NCBI GenBank assembly: GCA_029449245.1
Contig: JANATF010000001.1
Coordinates: 2,232,001-2,296,000, forward strand
Reading direction: 5' to 3'
Origin: Mortierella alpina
Taxonomy: Eukaryota; Mortierellomycota; Mortierellomycetes; Mortierellales; Mortierellaceae
Length of the DNA: 64,000 bases
Part shown: positions 12,361 through 23,042 of the stretch, piece after piece
How the letters are laid out: each line of letters opens with the position of its first letter
Position numbering within the stretch: the stretch's first letter is position 1
Position numbers and translations under genes: made by a program
Notes under the pieces: generated by a model
The model's input: only the letters and a program-made list of their open reading frames with translations
Databases searched by the model: none
What the model was told of the DNA's origin: nothing

Positions 12361-15300
12361 CTAATCGCGCACAAGCGTGAGGTTGAACGTCGATCCGTTG
12401 ACCTCCTGCGCCTCCTCGATGATCACCGCATCCGACACCTTCTTGCTCGCGATGGGGTACAGCGAGCGCTTCAGCACCCGCACAAGCGTCTCCTCCTGCT
12501 CCCTGATCACCTGCTCGAGCGCTTGGTTCATGTCCTGCGTAAACTCATAGTACATGTGGATCATGTCCGTGGGCTCAAGACCCGCCTTCTTGCGCAGACG
12601 CTGCACACGGTTAATAATCTCGCGTGCAAGTCCCTCCTGCTCCAGCTCGGGATACCGCTTCACATCCAGCAAAATCAACACGTCCTTGTCCGTGTTCGTC
12701 TCCATCGTGTTCTCGGACGACTCAAAGAATCGCACCACCGTCAGATCCTCCTCGCCCAAGTCATGGCCCTCCAACGTAATCTTCCTGGTCTTGATAAAGT
12801 CCTTGATCTGCTCCTCCGTCAGCTTGGGCAGCGCATTCTTGACCTTGACCGCGTCCTTCTTGAGCTTGGCTCCCAACGAGCGGAAGTCCGCCTCAATCGT
12901 GTACTTGACACCATACTCAGCCTCATCAGACGTCACCACCAGGTTGCGGATGTTGAGCTCGTCCACAATATACGACTCGAGACTCTTGACATCCGCATGG
13001 TACTGGGGATCAGGGTGGATCACCACCAGCTCCTTCAGCGGTGTCTTCAAGCTGATCGTCTTGCGCTCACGCGTCGTGCGTCCCAACTCAATGACCGCCT
13101 GCATCCTCGACATGGCACGCTCAATCTCATCATCAAAGTACTCCTCCTTGGCCTCAGGGAACGACAAAAAGTGCACCGACCGATCGTCCACCACCGTGGG
13201 GTCCTTGGGCAAGAACGTCTTCAGCGTCTGGTACATGTTCTCGGTCAAGAACGGCGTGAACGGCGACATCACACGCACAAGCGTGAACAGAACCTCAAAC
13301 AGCGTGTTCATCGCCTGCACCGCATCCTCCACACCGTTCTCGCCCTTCAGACGGCGACGGTTGAAACGGACATACCAGTTCGTCAACTCCTCAATCAGAC
13401 GCAACAGGCGTGGGACCACAGTGTACAGGCGGTAGCTCGTCATCTCCTCGTGCACAAACTTGATCAAGCTCTGGCAAGACGCCAACATCCATCGATCCAT
13501 GACATTGTCGCTCTTCTTGAGCGAGGCGTTGTACATAAAGTCGTGGCTAAACTCCTTCTTGAGCAAAACCGTCTGGTTGACAAAGAACTTGTACGCGTTG
13601 TACCAGGGCAAGAACACCTTGGTCACCACCTCCTTGACACCCTCCTCCTTGAACTTCAAGGTCTCAGCACGGACCACAGGCGAGTTGATCAAGTACAGAC
13701 GCAGAGCATCCGCACCATAGGCGTTCAAGATCAAGTTGGCCTCGGGGTAGTTCTTCAGACGCTTCGACATCTTCTTGCCGTCCGAAGCAAGGACCAGTCC
13801 ACTGACAATCTGGTTCTTGGCGGGGGGAGTGTCAAAGAGATGCGTCGACAGCACCAGCAACGTGTAGAACCAACCACGGGTCTGGTCCAATCCCTCAGAG
13901 ATAAAGTCTGCAGGGAAGCCGTTCTTGAACGTCTCCTTGTTCTCAAAGGGATAGTGCTGCTGCGCATAAGGCATCGATCCAGACTCGAACCAGCAGTCAA
14001 ACACATCCTCTACACGACGCATGGTCTTGCCAGTCTTGGGCGACTTGAACGTAATGTTGTCAATAAAGTGGCGATGGATATCCGTCAGCTTGTCGCATCC
14101 AGAGAGCTCCTCCAGCTCCTTCAACGATCCAATGCAGTGCATCTCTGAAAAGTCCTCCGTGGTCCAGATGGGGATGGGTGTACCCCAGTAACGGGAGCGC
14201 GAAATGTTCCAGTCACGGGCATTGGCGATCCAGTTGGCGAAACGCTTCTCCTGAACAAATCCAGGCACCCAACGAGACTCTGCGTTGTTCTTCAACATGC
14301 GGTCAACAATAGGCTGGACACGGACAAACCACGAGGGGAAGGCCTTGTAGATCAAGGGCGTGTCGGAACGCCAGCAGAAGGGGTAACTATGGTTGATCTG
14401 CGTCTGGACAATCAAACGGCCCTGGTTCTTGAGGTGCTTCTGGATCAGCTTGTCGGCCTCCTTAACGTGGATGCCCTTAAAGTCGGAAATGACATCAAAG
14501 TACTTGCCAGCCTCGTCGACGGGGCAGGGGATGTGGCCATCGGCCGTAATGACGCCGTGGTTGATGCAGACGCGGTAATCGTCCTCACCAAAGGCAGGAG
14601 CCTGGTGGACAACACCGGTACCGGCGGACTCGTCGACATAGTCGTCGTTCAAGATGCAGAATCCAGTGTTCTCAAACTCCTTGAAAAAGTAGTCAAACAA
14701 GGGGATATACTTGATGCCCTTCAGGTCCGAACCCTTCATTCTATCCAAGACCTTGAACTTGGCCTTGGAGGGATCCTTGTAGAGCATCGACAGACGCTTC
14801 TCAACCATGATGTACGTGTTTCCAGAGGCCTCATCCAAGAACTTGATAAAGTCGTGGCTGGGGTTGACACAGAGGGCCAAGTTGGAGGGGAGGGTCCAGG
14901 GCGTGGTCGTCCATGCAAGGAAGGAGACCTTCACGTCATCCACAAGGGGGAAGGAGACGACGACGGAGGGATCGCTGACATCCTTGTAATTTTGCTGAGC
15001 CTCAAAGTTGGAGACGGGGGTGCTACAGGCAGTCGAGAAGGGCATGACGCGAATACCACGGTAAACCTGACCCTTCTCAAACAGGGTCTTGAAGACCCAC
15101 CAGACCGACTCCATGAACTCGACATTCATGGTCTTGTAATCATTGTCGAAATCGATCCAGCGACCAGCACGCTCGACGGTCTGGCGCCACTCTCTGGCAT
15201 ATCTCATGACAATGCTGCGGCACTCCTCGTTGTACTTGTCGATACCCATGGCGAGGACATCGGCCTTTCCAGTGATACCCAGTGCCTTGTCAACCTCATA

Positions 15301-16093
15301 CTCGACAGGGAGACCGTGGCAGTCCCAACCGAAACGGCGCTCGACGCTGTGTCCAGTGCTGTGGGCGAAACGAGTGACGATATCCTGTTGATTTGAAAGC
15401 CGCAAGAGTGTCCGTTGAGATTAGTCATCTGAAAAGCAGACATAGAGTTCCAAGGAGGCGTAGCACTTGCAGGCCAATGCCATTGACAACGGCAGGTTTT
15501 ACCTTGATGGTACCAGCGAGCAAGTGTCCGTAGTGAGGAAGTCCAGTGGCGAAGGGGGGACCATCAAAGAAGGCGAACGGCTCCTTGTCCTTGTTGAGTT
15601 CCTGGGAGCGCTTGAACTAGAGTCCCATGGCAAAAGGTGTGCAAAAAGGGGGAGTGTGCGATGTGTTAGTCAGCTGTCAATTGGGTCTAAGGCTAACAAG
15701 CACTTGCTTGAACCCGAGGGCTTGAGGTGCAAAACCGCACTTACGGCATCAATCTCGCGCCAGAACTCGAGAATCTTTTCTTCCTCCTTGGGGAAGTTAA
15801 ACTGAGCGGATCCTAAGGACCAAATGGCAAAGACAGGAGCAATTGATTAGTCCATGGCACTCGTGAGAACAATGCTTGGCGCTCACTATTTTTTTCTCCT
15901 GTCGCAGCGCAAACAAAAAAAAACTGATCCTCCACACAGCTCTATTTCGCGTGTATAGTGCTCCAGTGGATCGTCACTGTTGTTCAAGTGGCTGCTATCT
16001 CTGTATCCCCATCACTATTTGTAGTCCAAGACCAAGTTCTCCACTTCCTGGAGACTTGCAGCATGCGCGCAAGCGATCCTTACCGTCAGCCAT
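12361..16093 (-). CDS. ILS1: Isoleucyl-tRNA synthetase, cytoplasmic
   Basis: Four exons: 16093-16084 (only 10 bases, coding MAD plus one base), 15812-15745, 15616-15503 and 15384-12361. All borders are GT-AG and the phases match; total 1071 residues, almost the same as the yeast cytosolic enzyme. Class I synthetase signatures are present: the HIGH motif appears as HYGH at residues 54-57 in exon 3 ([17 protein letters not shown]), and KMSKS appears as KKMSKR near residue 600. The editing-domain region ([13 protein letters not shown]) and C-terminal anticodon-binding region ([15 protein letters not shown]) are also present. The enzyme charges tRNA-Ile with isoleucine in the cytosol and edits valine. 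There is no mitochondrial presequence, and the protein starts [11 protein letters not shown]. Long antisense frames across this gene are by-products of its codon use. Confidence 0.97.
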
Positions 16094-17180
16094 GATGAAG
16101 TGTGGAGGGAAAAAGGTGTGCCTTCCTGTGGATTCCCTCAAGCACCACAAAACTGTTTGGCAGGTGGCTTGTATGACTCAGGATACTTCGCAGTCCCAGG
16201 GCCTCACTTTTTGTTGCTCGACCGTGGAAGAGCGCTGCCGCATGGCCTTCTATCAAACGTCGTGTCGCTCCCAACTTATACGGCTCTGTCGTAATGGATA
16301 AAAGGAGAGGATATGTTCGTTTCTACTGTAGCCACATAGAGAGAAAAACAAGTAGTGGACATGGCAACTATCGATGGTCTGAAGCTCCAGAATCTTGAAT
16401 CCGGTGACACCTTAGCTCCTGGTACACGAGCATATCAAGGCTGCTCTGAGACGCGTAGGAGATGAAAAGCCGAGGCCTTTGATCACCAAAATAGGTGGTG
16501 AAATAGCTTGCAAAGATCTGTATATTTCTTCACTCTCGTACTTTCCGCCCAACGATGCATTTACCTACGTTACGTGCGTTCGGAATCTATCGGCGCCTCT
16601 ATTCGAGCCGGGTATGGTGTGCAGTTCTGCTGAACCATCACTTCAACCATGAAACCTGGTAGATATGAAGAGTAGCCTCGGCATGTCCGAGTCAAAAACC
16701 TCGTAGTCAAAACGGTCATGGATTAGTTAAGGCATGGACAAAATAGACGAGGCATACTTGGACAACTTTTCAATCTAATGACCTCGCCATATAGACAGTT
16801 AAGTGAAGTTCCTGACCAAAGCAAGCCTCAGCAATCTGTCATACATCCAACGGGGGGCACTCAAGGATGCCTTGGATTGTACCGCTGGATATTCTAAGCA
16901 AAGGGCATCCATACTGGTTAGATCGCCAAACACAGGTGACCACACGGCTGGTTCACGTACCCTTAGCGCAGAACTACAAGTGGAGGAATTACTGAACACC
17001 TCATGCCTCCCATGCTCTGCGAGGTTCAATCGAAATCTCTCACGCATCGCGTCAATTTCACAAGGGAACGCAGGTTATAGACATCGATAATGCCGAGTAT
17101 GCCTTCATTGTCAACGTTTCTCCAGCGATCGGTAATGGGTCTTTAACCCTTCGGACACAAGTTCTCAAAACAAAAACCTA
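16094..17180. other. Intergenic region with decayed coding-like scraps
   Basis: Beyond the ILS1 promoter I see protein-like runs broken by stops and shifts. One at about 16425-16640 reads ...DLYISSLSYFPPNDAFTYVT... One at about 16803-17090 reads ...LSNLSYIQRGALKDALDC.... I do not recognise them, and no intact start-to-stop model can be built. They lie just upstream of an ammonia-lyase relic in the same orientation and could be remains of a neighbouring gene. Confidence 0.3.
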
Positions 17181-17185
17181 TCGCC

Positions 17186-17450
17186 CACCATCTTTCTACT
17201 CAATATGCCTGGGAGCGTCAATGAGCGAGTAGTGATCAATCACGGCTTTCATGCAATACAAAATGGGCGCCTCCGCATGGACTTCCAAAGCTCTCAAAAA
17301 CTGCCGATTCCCGCTAGCGTGTTTGCGTTGACTAAACAGGTTACTGCTGCCCATATGTTGGCAACAGTGCAAGCCGTGGGTCTATATTTGCGTTATCCAA
17401 CTACACATATACACCAGTACCGGTTGTGTTCGAGACGCGCACTTGATCGT
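17186..17450 (+). pseudogene. Aromatic amino acid ammonia-lyase relic, copy 2 (C-terminal fragment)
   Basis: The DNA aligns by eye to the lyase pseudogene at 26360-26690, at roughly two-thirds identity. Shared stretches include gggagcgtc, gatcaatc, ccgcatggact, cccgc(t/a)agcgtgttt and caggttactgctgcccatat. In translation, VVINHGFHAIQ, PASVF and VTAAHMLATVQAVGLYLR match AINRGSNGIQ, PASVF and VAAAHTLATVQAVKRRLR of the better copy. The part between PASVF and the alpha-helical AAAHTLATVQAV segment is deleted, and the N-terminal two-thirds including the MIO site is missing. It cannot encode a working enzyme. Either a duplicate of, or a common ancestor with, the locus near 25.7 kb. Confidence 0.7.
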
Positions 17451-18132
17451 GAGATGGAAAGGTAGCAGAGAGCTCTCAAATTGTATCCATCTATAATTTC
17501 CGCGACAGCCTTGTTGTCGCTCCCACTCTCAACTGGTGCACGCCCTCGCCTTCACCATGAACAGTCTAGACTACATGCACTTGGAGGTACATACTACAAA
17601 CACAAGGCACATTACCGAAAATCTTCAAGTACCGTGCTTGGAGGTACATAACATAAACGAGGAAAATGCCTGCATAAGTTTGTATGATGAACAATTCAGT
17701 GTGTCTTTTAAGAAAGGGGGAAAGAAGGGAGAAAAAAAAGGAAAAAGAACGCGTTCTTCACTATCCTATAGGCAGATATCTCCTTTGCTTCCCATTCTTG
17801 CTGTTCGTTGGACACCGCTTTTTGAAATCCTGGATGTATCCAACAAATCCCCTGAACTTGTTCAAAAGCTGCATTTCTACACTGGCAGCATGCATATCCA
17901 GGTGTGAATGGCGATGATTGGTCAGCCTTTGGTGTATGATTACCGAGAATTTAGTCAACTTGCGGTCTGGGCAGCGCCGTTGACCTGAAAAGCCTATGTA
18001 AACAGGTCATCTTGTACTTCCCGGAATTGAAATAAACTATTATGGACTTCGCCCTCATTTCCGCCCTCGTCTTCTCCCTCATCGTTGCCCTCGCCCTCAC
18101 TGTTTTCGCTCGACACAAAATTGCCCAAACTG
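17451..18132. other. AT-rich intergenic region
   Basis: No supported gene. A short near-direct repeat 'cttggaggtacata' occurs at about 17580 and 17638. Frames on either strand lack recognisable content. The minus-strand open frame at 17951-18463 is antisense to the secreted protein gene. Confidence 0.4.
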
Positions 18133-18133
18133 G

Positions 18134-18140
18134 TATAAAT
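18134..18140 (+). promoter_or_regulatory. TATA box of the 18215 gene
   Basis: TATAAAT lies 75-81 bases upstream of the ATG, in a pyrimidine-rich leader. This is a usual spacing for strongly expressed fungal genes with short 5' UTRs. Confidence 0.55.
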
Positions 18141-18214
18141 GCCACACCTATCTTCCATGATCCTTTTCTCCATCCATTTGACAACTCAAGATCCTCATTT
18201 CTGCTCAACACACA

Positions 18215-18592
18215 ATGCCCGCTCTGACCAAACTCGTGTTCCTGGTTGCTGTTGCTACTATGGCCGTCCTGATTGCTCCCACTCCAGTCTCGGCCGAGGG
18301 CATTTGTGAAATCCAATTCCAGCCTGGCGATCGTCTCAGGGTCGGAGGGCTCAAGACCTATGATATGGACAGATACGGACGGTGCAAGCTCCAGAATATT
18401 TGCGACAGTGCAGTCGGTTGGAGTCAGGAAAAGTTTTTTGAGGAGTGCAAGAGATGTTTCCACTACAACTCATACAGCAAGGACGATGGCTGCCTCAAAA
18501 TCTCGAAAGATGCCTACAAAGGAATTGGCCAAGGCGAGTGTCGATGCTCAAAGTCGTTTTTCAAAGGTGTCTGCCGCTGTGAAAACAAGTGA
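18215..18592 (+). CDS. Small secreted cysteine-rich protein
   Basis: Single-exon gene of 125 residues with a TATA box upstream and AATAAA at 18622-18627, about 30 bases past the stop. Residues 1-27 are a clear signal peptide: a basic start, then LVFLVAVATMAVLIA, ending at the VSA|EG cleavage site. The mature part (~98 residues) has ten cysteines, enough for five disulphides, in patterns such as ECKRC, ECRC and VCRC, with many Lys, Gly and aromatic residues. I do not recognise the fold. Size, secretion and cysteine content resemble fungal effectors, antimicrobial peptides or cell-wall-associated proteins; that is inference from architecture only. It sits alone between lyase relics and transposon debris, a typical place for lineage-specific secreted proteins. 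Confidence 0.8.
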   Translation: MPALTKLVFLVAVATMAVLIAPTPVSAEGICEIQFQPGDRLRVGGLKTYDMDRYGRCKLQNICDSAVGWSQEKFFEECKRCFHYNSYSKDDGCLKISKDAYKGIGQGECRCSKSFFKGVCRCENK

Positions 18593-19155
18593 GTCGGTAA
18601 AACTTATAACTTCACAAATGCAATAAAAATCGGTGGGTCACAAATGACGCTCTTCCTCCTTGGTCCACCTCCCGTGCCGCGTTGAAAGGTCCAAGGGGCA
18701 AGGACAATCAACAAAAAAACATGACTGAAATTTATAGGAAATCGAAAATCGAGTTGAGCGCTTCCTAGACTTTTCATCGAAAGCGCAAAGCTTTGTGGCA
18801 CGTGGACACGCGTAAATACACGATCATGGACGCGTGAGCGTGTCTTGTAAAGACGACAGGAGCGACAACATCCACGCGTTCCTCCCGACCCGTCCTTCCA
18901 CCAGCAACTGTTTACGGCCTTCCTGTATCCCTGTACACGCATTCAGTTTGAGAACCCAGAGTCTGCACTAAAGGCTCTTGCTCGATTCGGTCTAGTGGTG
19001 GATGGCAGTCATGTCTCGTATTTTAACAACCTTTTGAACAAAGGCCTGTAGAATAGCACTGGCCACGAGCCATCATCCCCCTCCCCCTTCAAGCTGTGTA
19101 TCGCCTGCTCCATCGCTTGCAGCATACTTCATTTCTCATCCAAGTCCGATCTAGT
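18593..19155. other. Intergenic region with possible mobile-element debris
   Basis: Apart from the 3' end of the secreted protein gene, the plus strand at about 18940-19050 reads RIQFENPESALKALARF and then GLVVDGSHVSYFNNLL. These could belong to the same decayed TnpB/Fanzor-like gene as the fragment at 19200-19400. Stops interrupt the two. Confidence 0.3.
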
Positions 19156-19205
19156 CGCCTATCTTCAACCAAAACCATTTCGCCTATCTTCAACCAAAAC
19201 CATTT
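19156..19205. repeat. 25-bp perfect tandem duplication
   Basis: The 25-base unit beginning cgcctatcttcaacc and ending aaaaccattt occurs twice in immediate succession (19156-19180 and 19181-19205), just upstream of the TnpB/Fanzor-like fragment. It lies inside the decayed region, so it probably post-dates the loss of function. Confidence 0.9.
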
Positions 19206-19422
19206 CGATAAGGATACGGGAACATGTGTCGGGTCACGTCTTAAAAGGCATTCCAAAAGGGGAGGAGAAAAGATGAGAAAGGTGCATCAAATGTATACAA
19301 CTCTAGCAGTTACGGACGAATACCGCAGCTCGAAGGTCTGCATGTACTGTCTCACACCCATCCATCTCGCCCAAGCAAGGCGCATAGTGCTTTGTTCCTT
19401 GGGGTCTTTCGTGTTGCCATGA
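19206..19422 (+). pseudogene. TnpB/Fanzor-like (IS605 OrfB-type) nuclease relic, C-terminal zinc-finger region
   Basis: The frame holds RLKRHSKRGGEKMRKVH, then LAVTDEYRSSKVCMYC, then LTPIHLAQARRIV before meeting a stop. In TnpB and its eukaryotic Fanzor relatives, the C-terminal part has a [VD]-x-E-x-[YF]-x-[TS]-S-x-x-C-x-x-C signature leading into a zinc ribbon near the RuvC catalytic residues. DEYRSSKVCMYC fits it. The second half of the zinc ribbon, the last RuvC Asp and most of the N-terminus are missing, so this is a remnant. It sits next to a hairpin with mariner-like ends at 19474-19531, and Fanzor genes often travel inside eukaryotic transposons. Alternative: an unrelated zinc-finger protein fragment. 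Confidence 0.5.
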
Positions 19423-19473
19423 TGGTAAATAATAGGCGAGGAAAGTAAGGGGGGTTTTCCTCTGTGTTGTATA

Positions 19474-19531
19474 CTACAGTCCCCCATCACATAACGTGAC
19501 GTTTTTCACGCTATGTGATGGGGGACTATAG
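19474..19531. mobile_element. Compact inverted repeat with mariner-like ends (MITE or foldback relic)
   Basis: Two 25-base arms (19474-19498 and 19507-19531) are reverse complements with two mismatches, separated by an 8-base loop (acgttttt). The arm core is AGTCCCCCATCACATA. The outer ends, TACAGTCCCCC on the left and its mirror GGGGGACTATA on the right, with TA at the border, resemble Tc1/mariner terminal repeats brought together by loss of the interior. It would also fold into a strong RNA hairpin. Confidence 0.6.
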
Positions 19532-20097
19532 TCTAGTCCAGCCTTAGCTGGGAGCGAAACTTGTTTATACCGATTTTTCCGATGTCGACATCGATGCTGC
19601 GAATTTACAACTGAGCGAGCACGATGTCAGCATCGAGCATCGGCAATTTAAGTAAAACTATCGGTTTTACTGAAGTAATCGATGTTCGATTTTGAACAAA
19701 TTTGTGCAACTGAACGAGGCCAATGGTTCGATCAAAGTACGCTTCCCGTTGTGTCAGTTACACCTTCCGTCTTCGCGACGACCATGCCGCCGCAATCATC
19801 GGTTTGTCAGGGACAGCATGTTTTTTCTTTCAATCGCACATTTCCCGAGTATGATCGCGCAAGCAATCCGCCCGCTCAGAAACAGCACATTTATTCCAAT
19901 AACATCAAGCAGTCTGTGTCCTGGACTACTAGTTTAATGGCTCCCAAAATCCCACAGGATTCAGCGAGGGCGTCCGAGTTGAATGCAGGAAAAGCACAGG
20001 TCGGAGAAGTTTGAGGACGTTTTCCCCGTCATCTCAAGAATCTTCGTCATACACGTCTTCCTGCCCTATGCTTTGGTCCGCCTTTTATTCCTATGCT
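19532..20097. other. Intergenic region, 3' flank of the nine-exon gene
   Basis: AT-rich, with small imperfect palindromes (for example 'aaactatcggttttac' and 'gatgtcgacatcgatg' at about 19580-19670) that may be further transposon debris. No gene is supported. Confidence 0.35.
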
Positions 20098-22511
20098 TCA
20101 GTTGGCACAGCATCTTTTCTTGCTTGGACTTAAAAAGGTGAATCCACCAAGAGGTCGCGGTCCCCTTTCGGGTGTGCATCGATCAGCGGTTCTTGCCTCT
20201 TCTTCATGCTGCAGCTCCTGCTCCTCGATTCTTTCCGTAAGGTTCTGCAAGTGTTTCTATATCACTTTAGGTAATTAGTCTTTCGTTCATGAATTATGTA
20301 CATAGAAAATTCAACAAACATCTACCTGTCGTACCACGTAAGCCAGCAAAGTGCTCAAAGTGTTTCCGCGAAGGAACAGTTTCCAGGAAGCAGGCGAGTC
20401 AGGTAGACGCAGCATATGCTTAGTGGCAAGATCCGAAATGAACACCTCTCCATTGTACTTGAGCGCAAATAAGACCGCCGACAGGCCTATTCCAAATGTA
20501 AAAAAAGGTGTCAGTTTGCTATCCCCGTCATGAAATTATAAAACGGTGTGCTAGCCATCATGACATTTACCATGGACATCGAGAGCAAGTACATCCAAAT
20601 CCCTCAGTGGCATTCCAAGTTGCTCCTTTAGATATAGCATCATCGCCTGGTTGACTCGCAAATTCTTTCGGTATTGCATGTCAACCTGCTGCTCCGATGC
20701 ACCGTCCACTTTGAACTCTGAATTGTTGAGTTCATACTCCTCAACCCTACACTGTAGGTCAAGTTTCCTGCCGTACGTCGCTGAACCAGCGTCCACATCA
20801 TATTCTTGCTGCATCAGTAACCGCTGCCATCGTGTAGCCCTAGATGTCAGCTCGCCCCTATGAAAAAATAAGCGTTAGTGCGTATGTACTGTACTGTATT
20901 GTGTCAAGTTAAGGATAGAAACAGGAGAAGATCTCATCAACTGCCACAAAGATATGAAACCTTACGAGCGAAGAGACAATTTGTAGCCTGCTAGTGCACC
21001 AAGGACATAGGACCACACCTCGACCAGCTCTCCCTCACTCATCGTTTTGGACGGCCTCTTGAGACGACTAATGAATGATACGAGTATTAATACCATAGCC
21101 TAGTTGCGGAATATTTACATTTACAGTCGGAGTCTCAGTGAGGTGCTTACATATGGCGCACAGCATCAAGAATCCGCCGCTTCAATGGATTAGTGGCAAC
21201 GCCTTTCATGCGAGCTGATGCTTCGACCCCAAGTGCCACCTCTATTACATCAGTTAGCCTATCCAGTCCACCTGCCTCGAACGCCTCTTGAAGTGGAATC
21301 AAGATATCTCGCAGTTGTTCACTTGGATGGCTGATGTTGGGCAGCAAGCATTGGCTCTTGATCAAGTCCACCGTCTCCTGACCGAACACGTCTCTGGCGC
21401 CACTCATCCTCGCATTAACGATGCCGGACATGGCAACACTATATCCGTGGCAACAATGTGTTAGTAAAAGCCTCCAGGACACTAACGCAAAAATATGTTG
21501 GAAGAAGTATTGACATCGTGAACTTACAATACATCCTTCTCGACCAACTTTGTCATGGCCACATTGGTCTGCAGCTGTCTCTCAATATACGTGTACAGCA
21601 TCTTGTGAAGGCCAGTCAGTTCGTTTGGCCACTCCTCAGCCAAGGCCACATTCCCACCTTTGATCTACAAGGCGAGAGAAAAAGAAAGGGTGTTAGTTGG
21701 ATGTGATTTCCCAGCGCATCCCTTTGGCCCAAACCTTCTGTATAGATGTCTCACGCGGCATTGTGCCTGATTTCAAAGCTATCTGAAACAGATGACAAGC
21801 TCCGTGCCAACTATTCGAACCAGTTCACTTGCCACTATTGACACTTGGCGCATGTTTCTAGATAAATTTACCTTCTCCAAAAGCTGCTGAACAACTGATC
21901 GCCATGGCTCCACGATAGCAGAGTTCTTGCGCTTTGCAACCCTTTTGGCGGTCTCCAGAGATGATACGGGGATTTTGCTCTTGGCGGACAGTGGAGAAGG
22001 TTCACTGACACTGGTAGCTGTGGCATCCGCAAACGTCTGAAGTGTACCATCACCAAGGAGGTTGATGCCACTGACCAAGACATGCCGGCTCTTGGTGATT
22101 CCGGCAACCTCTACTTGACGTCGCTGTCTTGCAATAACCGCCTCCGTCGACAACTTTCTTTCTTCTTCCAGTTTTCGAAACCATGCCAACTCCCATTTGA
22201 GGAATTCTTTGGTCTAGGTGAGTAGAATGTGGGTTGTCAGTCTGCCAGTCAGCCAATCAATCATATCAGTCGGCTCAATACAGCGTAAAATATATTAGCT
22301 GACTAACCCTTAGGGCATCTGAGTATCCTTGAAAAGCTGCTTCTGATTGCACGCCTTGTATTGATTTCAACAGTGCGTCGTGAGCAGCATTCCTACCATT
22401 GAACTTGAATTGGTTGTAAAACGCGGTGGCACAATCGTACACGCTGTTGTAGGGACTATTTTCAATCAAAAAACACTCTCGACTCGCATGGTGCTCTTGT
22501 GAAGTGGACAT
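20098..22511 (-). CDS. Nine-exon gene of unknown function
   Basis: Exons read on the minus strand: 22511-22308, 22213-21872, 21782-21735, 21664-21528, 21438-21151, 21067-20966, 20857-20571, 20486-20326 and 20256-20098. All eight introns are 69-108 bases, GT-AG, with matching phases; the total of 1728 bases gives 575 residues. No catalytic domain is recognised. Features include a Lys/Arg-rich stretch in exon 2 (AKRVAKRKN), a short exon 3 of 16 residues, KTMSEGELVEVWSYVLGALAG in exon 6 (shown here with spaces in sense: KTMSEGELVE then VWSYVLGALAG), LDVHG then LSAVLFALKYNGEVFISDLA across exons 7 and 8, and an acidic coiled-coil-like tail. I recall similar VHG-L...VFAL and WSYV patterns in uncharacterised gene families of Mortierellaceae. 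It is the only long intact gene between 16 and 32 kb. Maintained splicing argues it is functional. Confidence 0.75.
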
Positions 22512-23042
22512 GGCGAAGCGTGAAGGTGAACTTGCATCTAGGTTACACGTCCTTTAAGCATTGGCTAATTCCCCTTAAGCGCAACTATTGAGCAAACGCG
22601 TTCTCGCTTTATGTGCCGACGCATCGAACATACTGTATATATATGTCCAAAGCCGAATCCGCGCCTCAGTCCTCACTCTCCTCGTCAAATCATCACCACC
22701 CGAATGCAGGTTCTGGATACAATTTCATGAAACACTTGAACGACAGGTTTTCTTGAGAATACGAGCGTAGTTCCAGATGCTCCAATGCTTTCAAGTGGTG
22801 TTGCAGACTTCGAAGACAGAAAAAATAGTTACAATGGCGTTGTTGAAGGGCTGAGGTAGGTTGGCTTTTAGAAAGCTTACATTATTATATCTGCAGCATT
22901 ACCTGCAGAAAGGCGCAACAGCTAGGTTGTTCCTTTGGATCCTAGACTTTTTTTTGACAAGGCTTATGAACGCGCTGCATTAACTTACCCACAATACGAC
23001 GGGAGAGAGGTTGAGAGACAGTTGAGAAAGTGCAATGGGTTT
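22512..23042. other. Upstream flank of the nine-exon gene
   Basis: Contains the presumed promoter of the 22511 gene. A poly-T run lies near 22950. No gene, RNA or element is recognised. Confidence 0.4.

Noticed and set aside
12523-14148. 541-residue open frame antisense to ILS1
   Set aside because: Lies entirely opposite the conserved synthetase exon; Leu/Arg/His-rich composition is typical of antisense to biased codon use.
16803-17090. 95-residue frame as a separate gene
   Set aside because: Starts and stops within a run of broken coding-like sequence; no recognised family, so described only as a scrap.
17951-18463. 170-residue minus frame overlapping the secreted Cys-rich gene
   Set aside because: Antisense to a gene with a signal peptide, TATA box and poly(A) signal; no family signal of its own.
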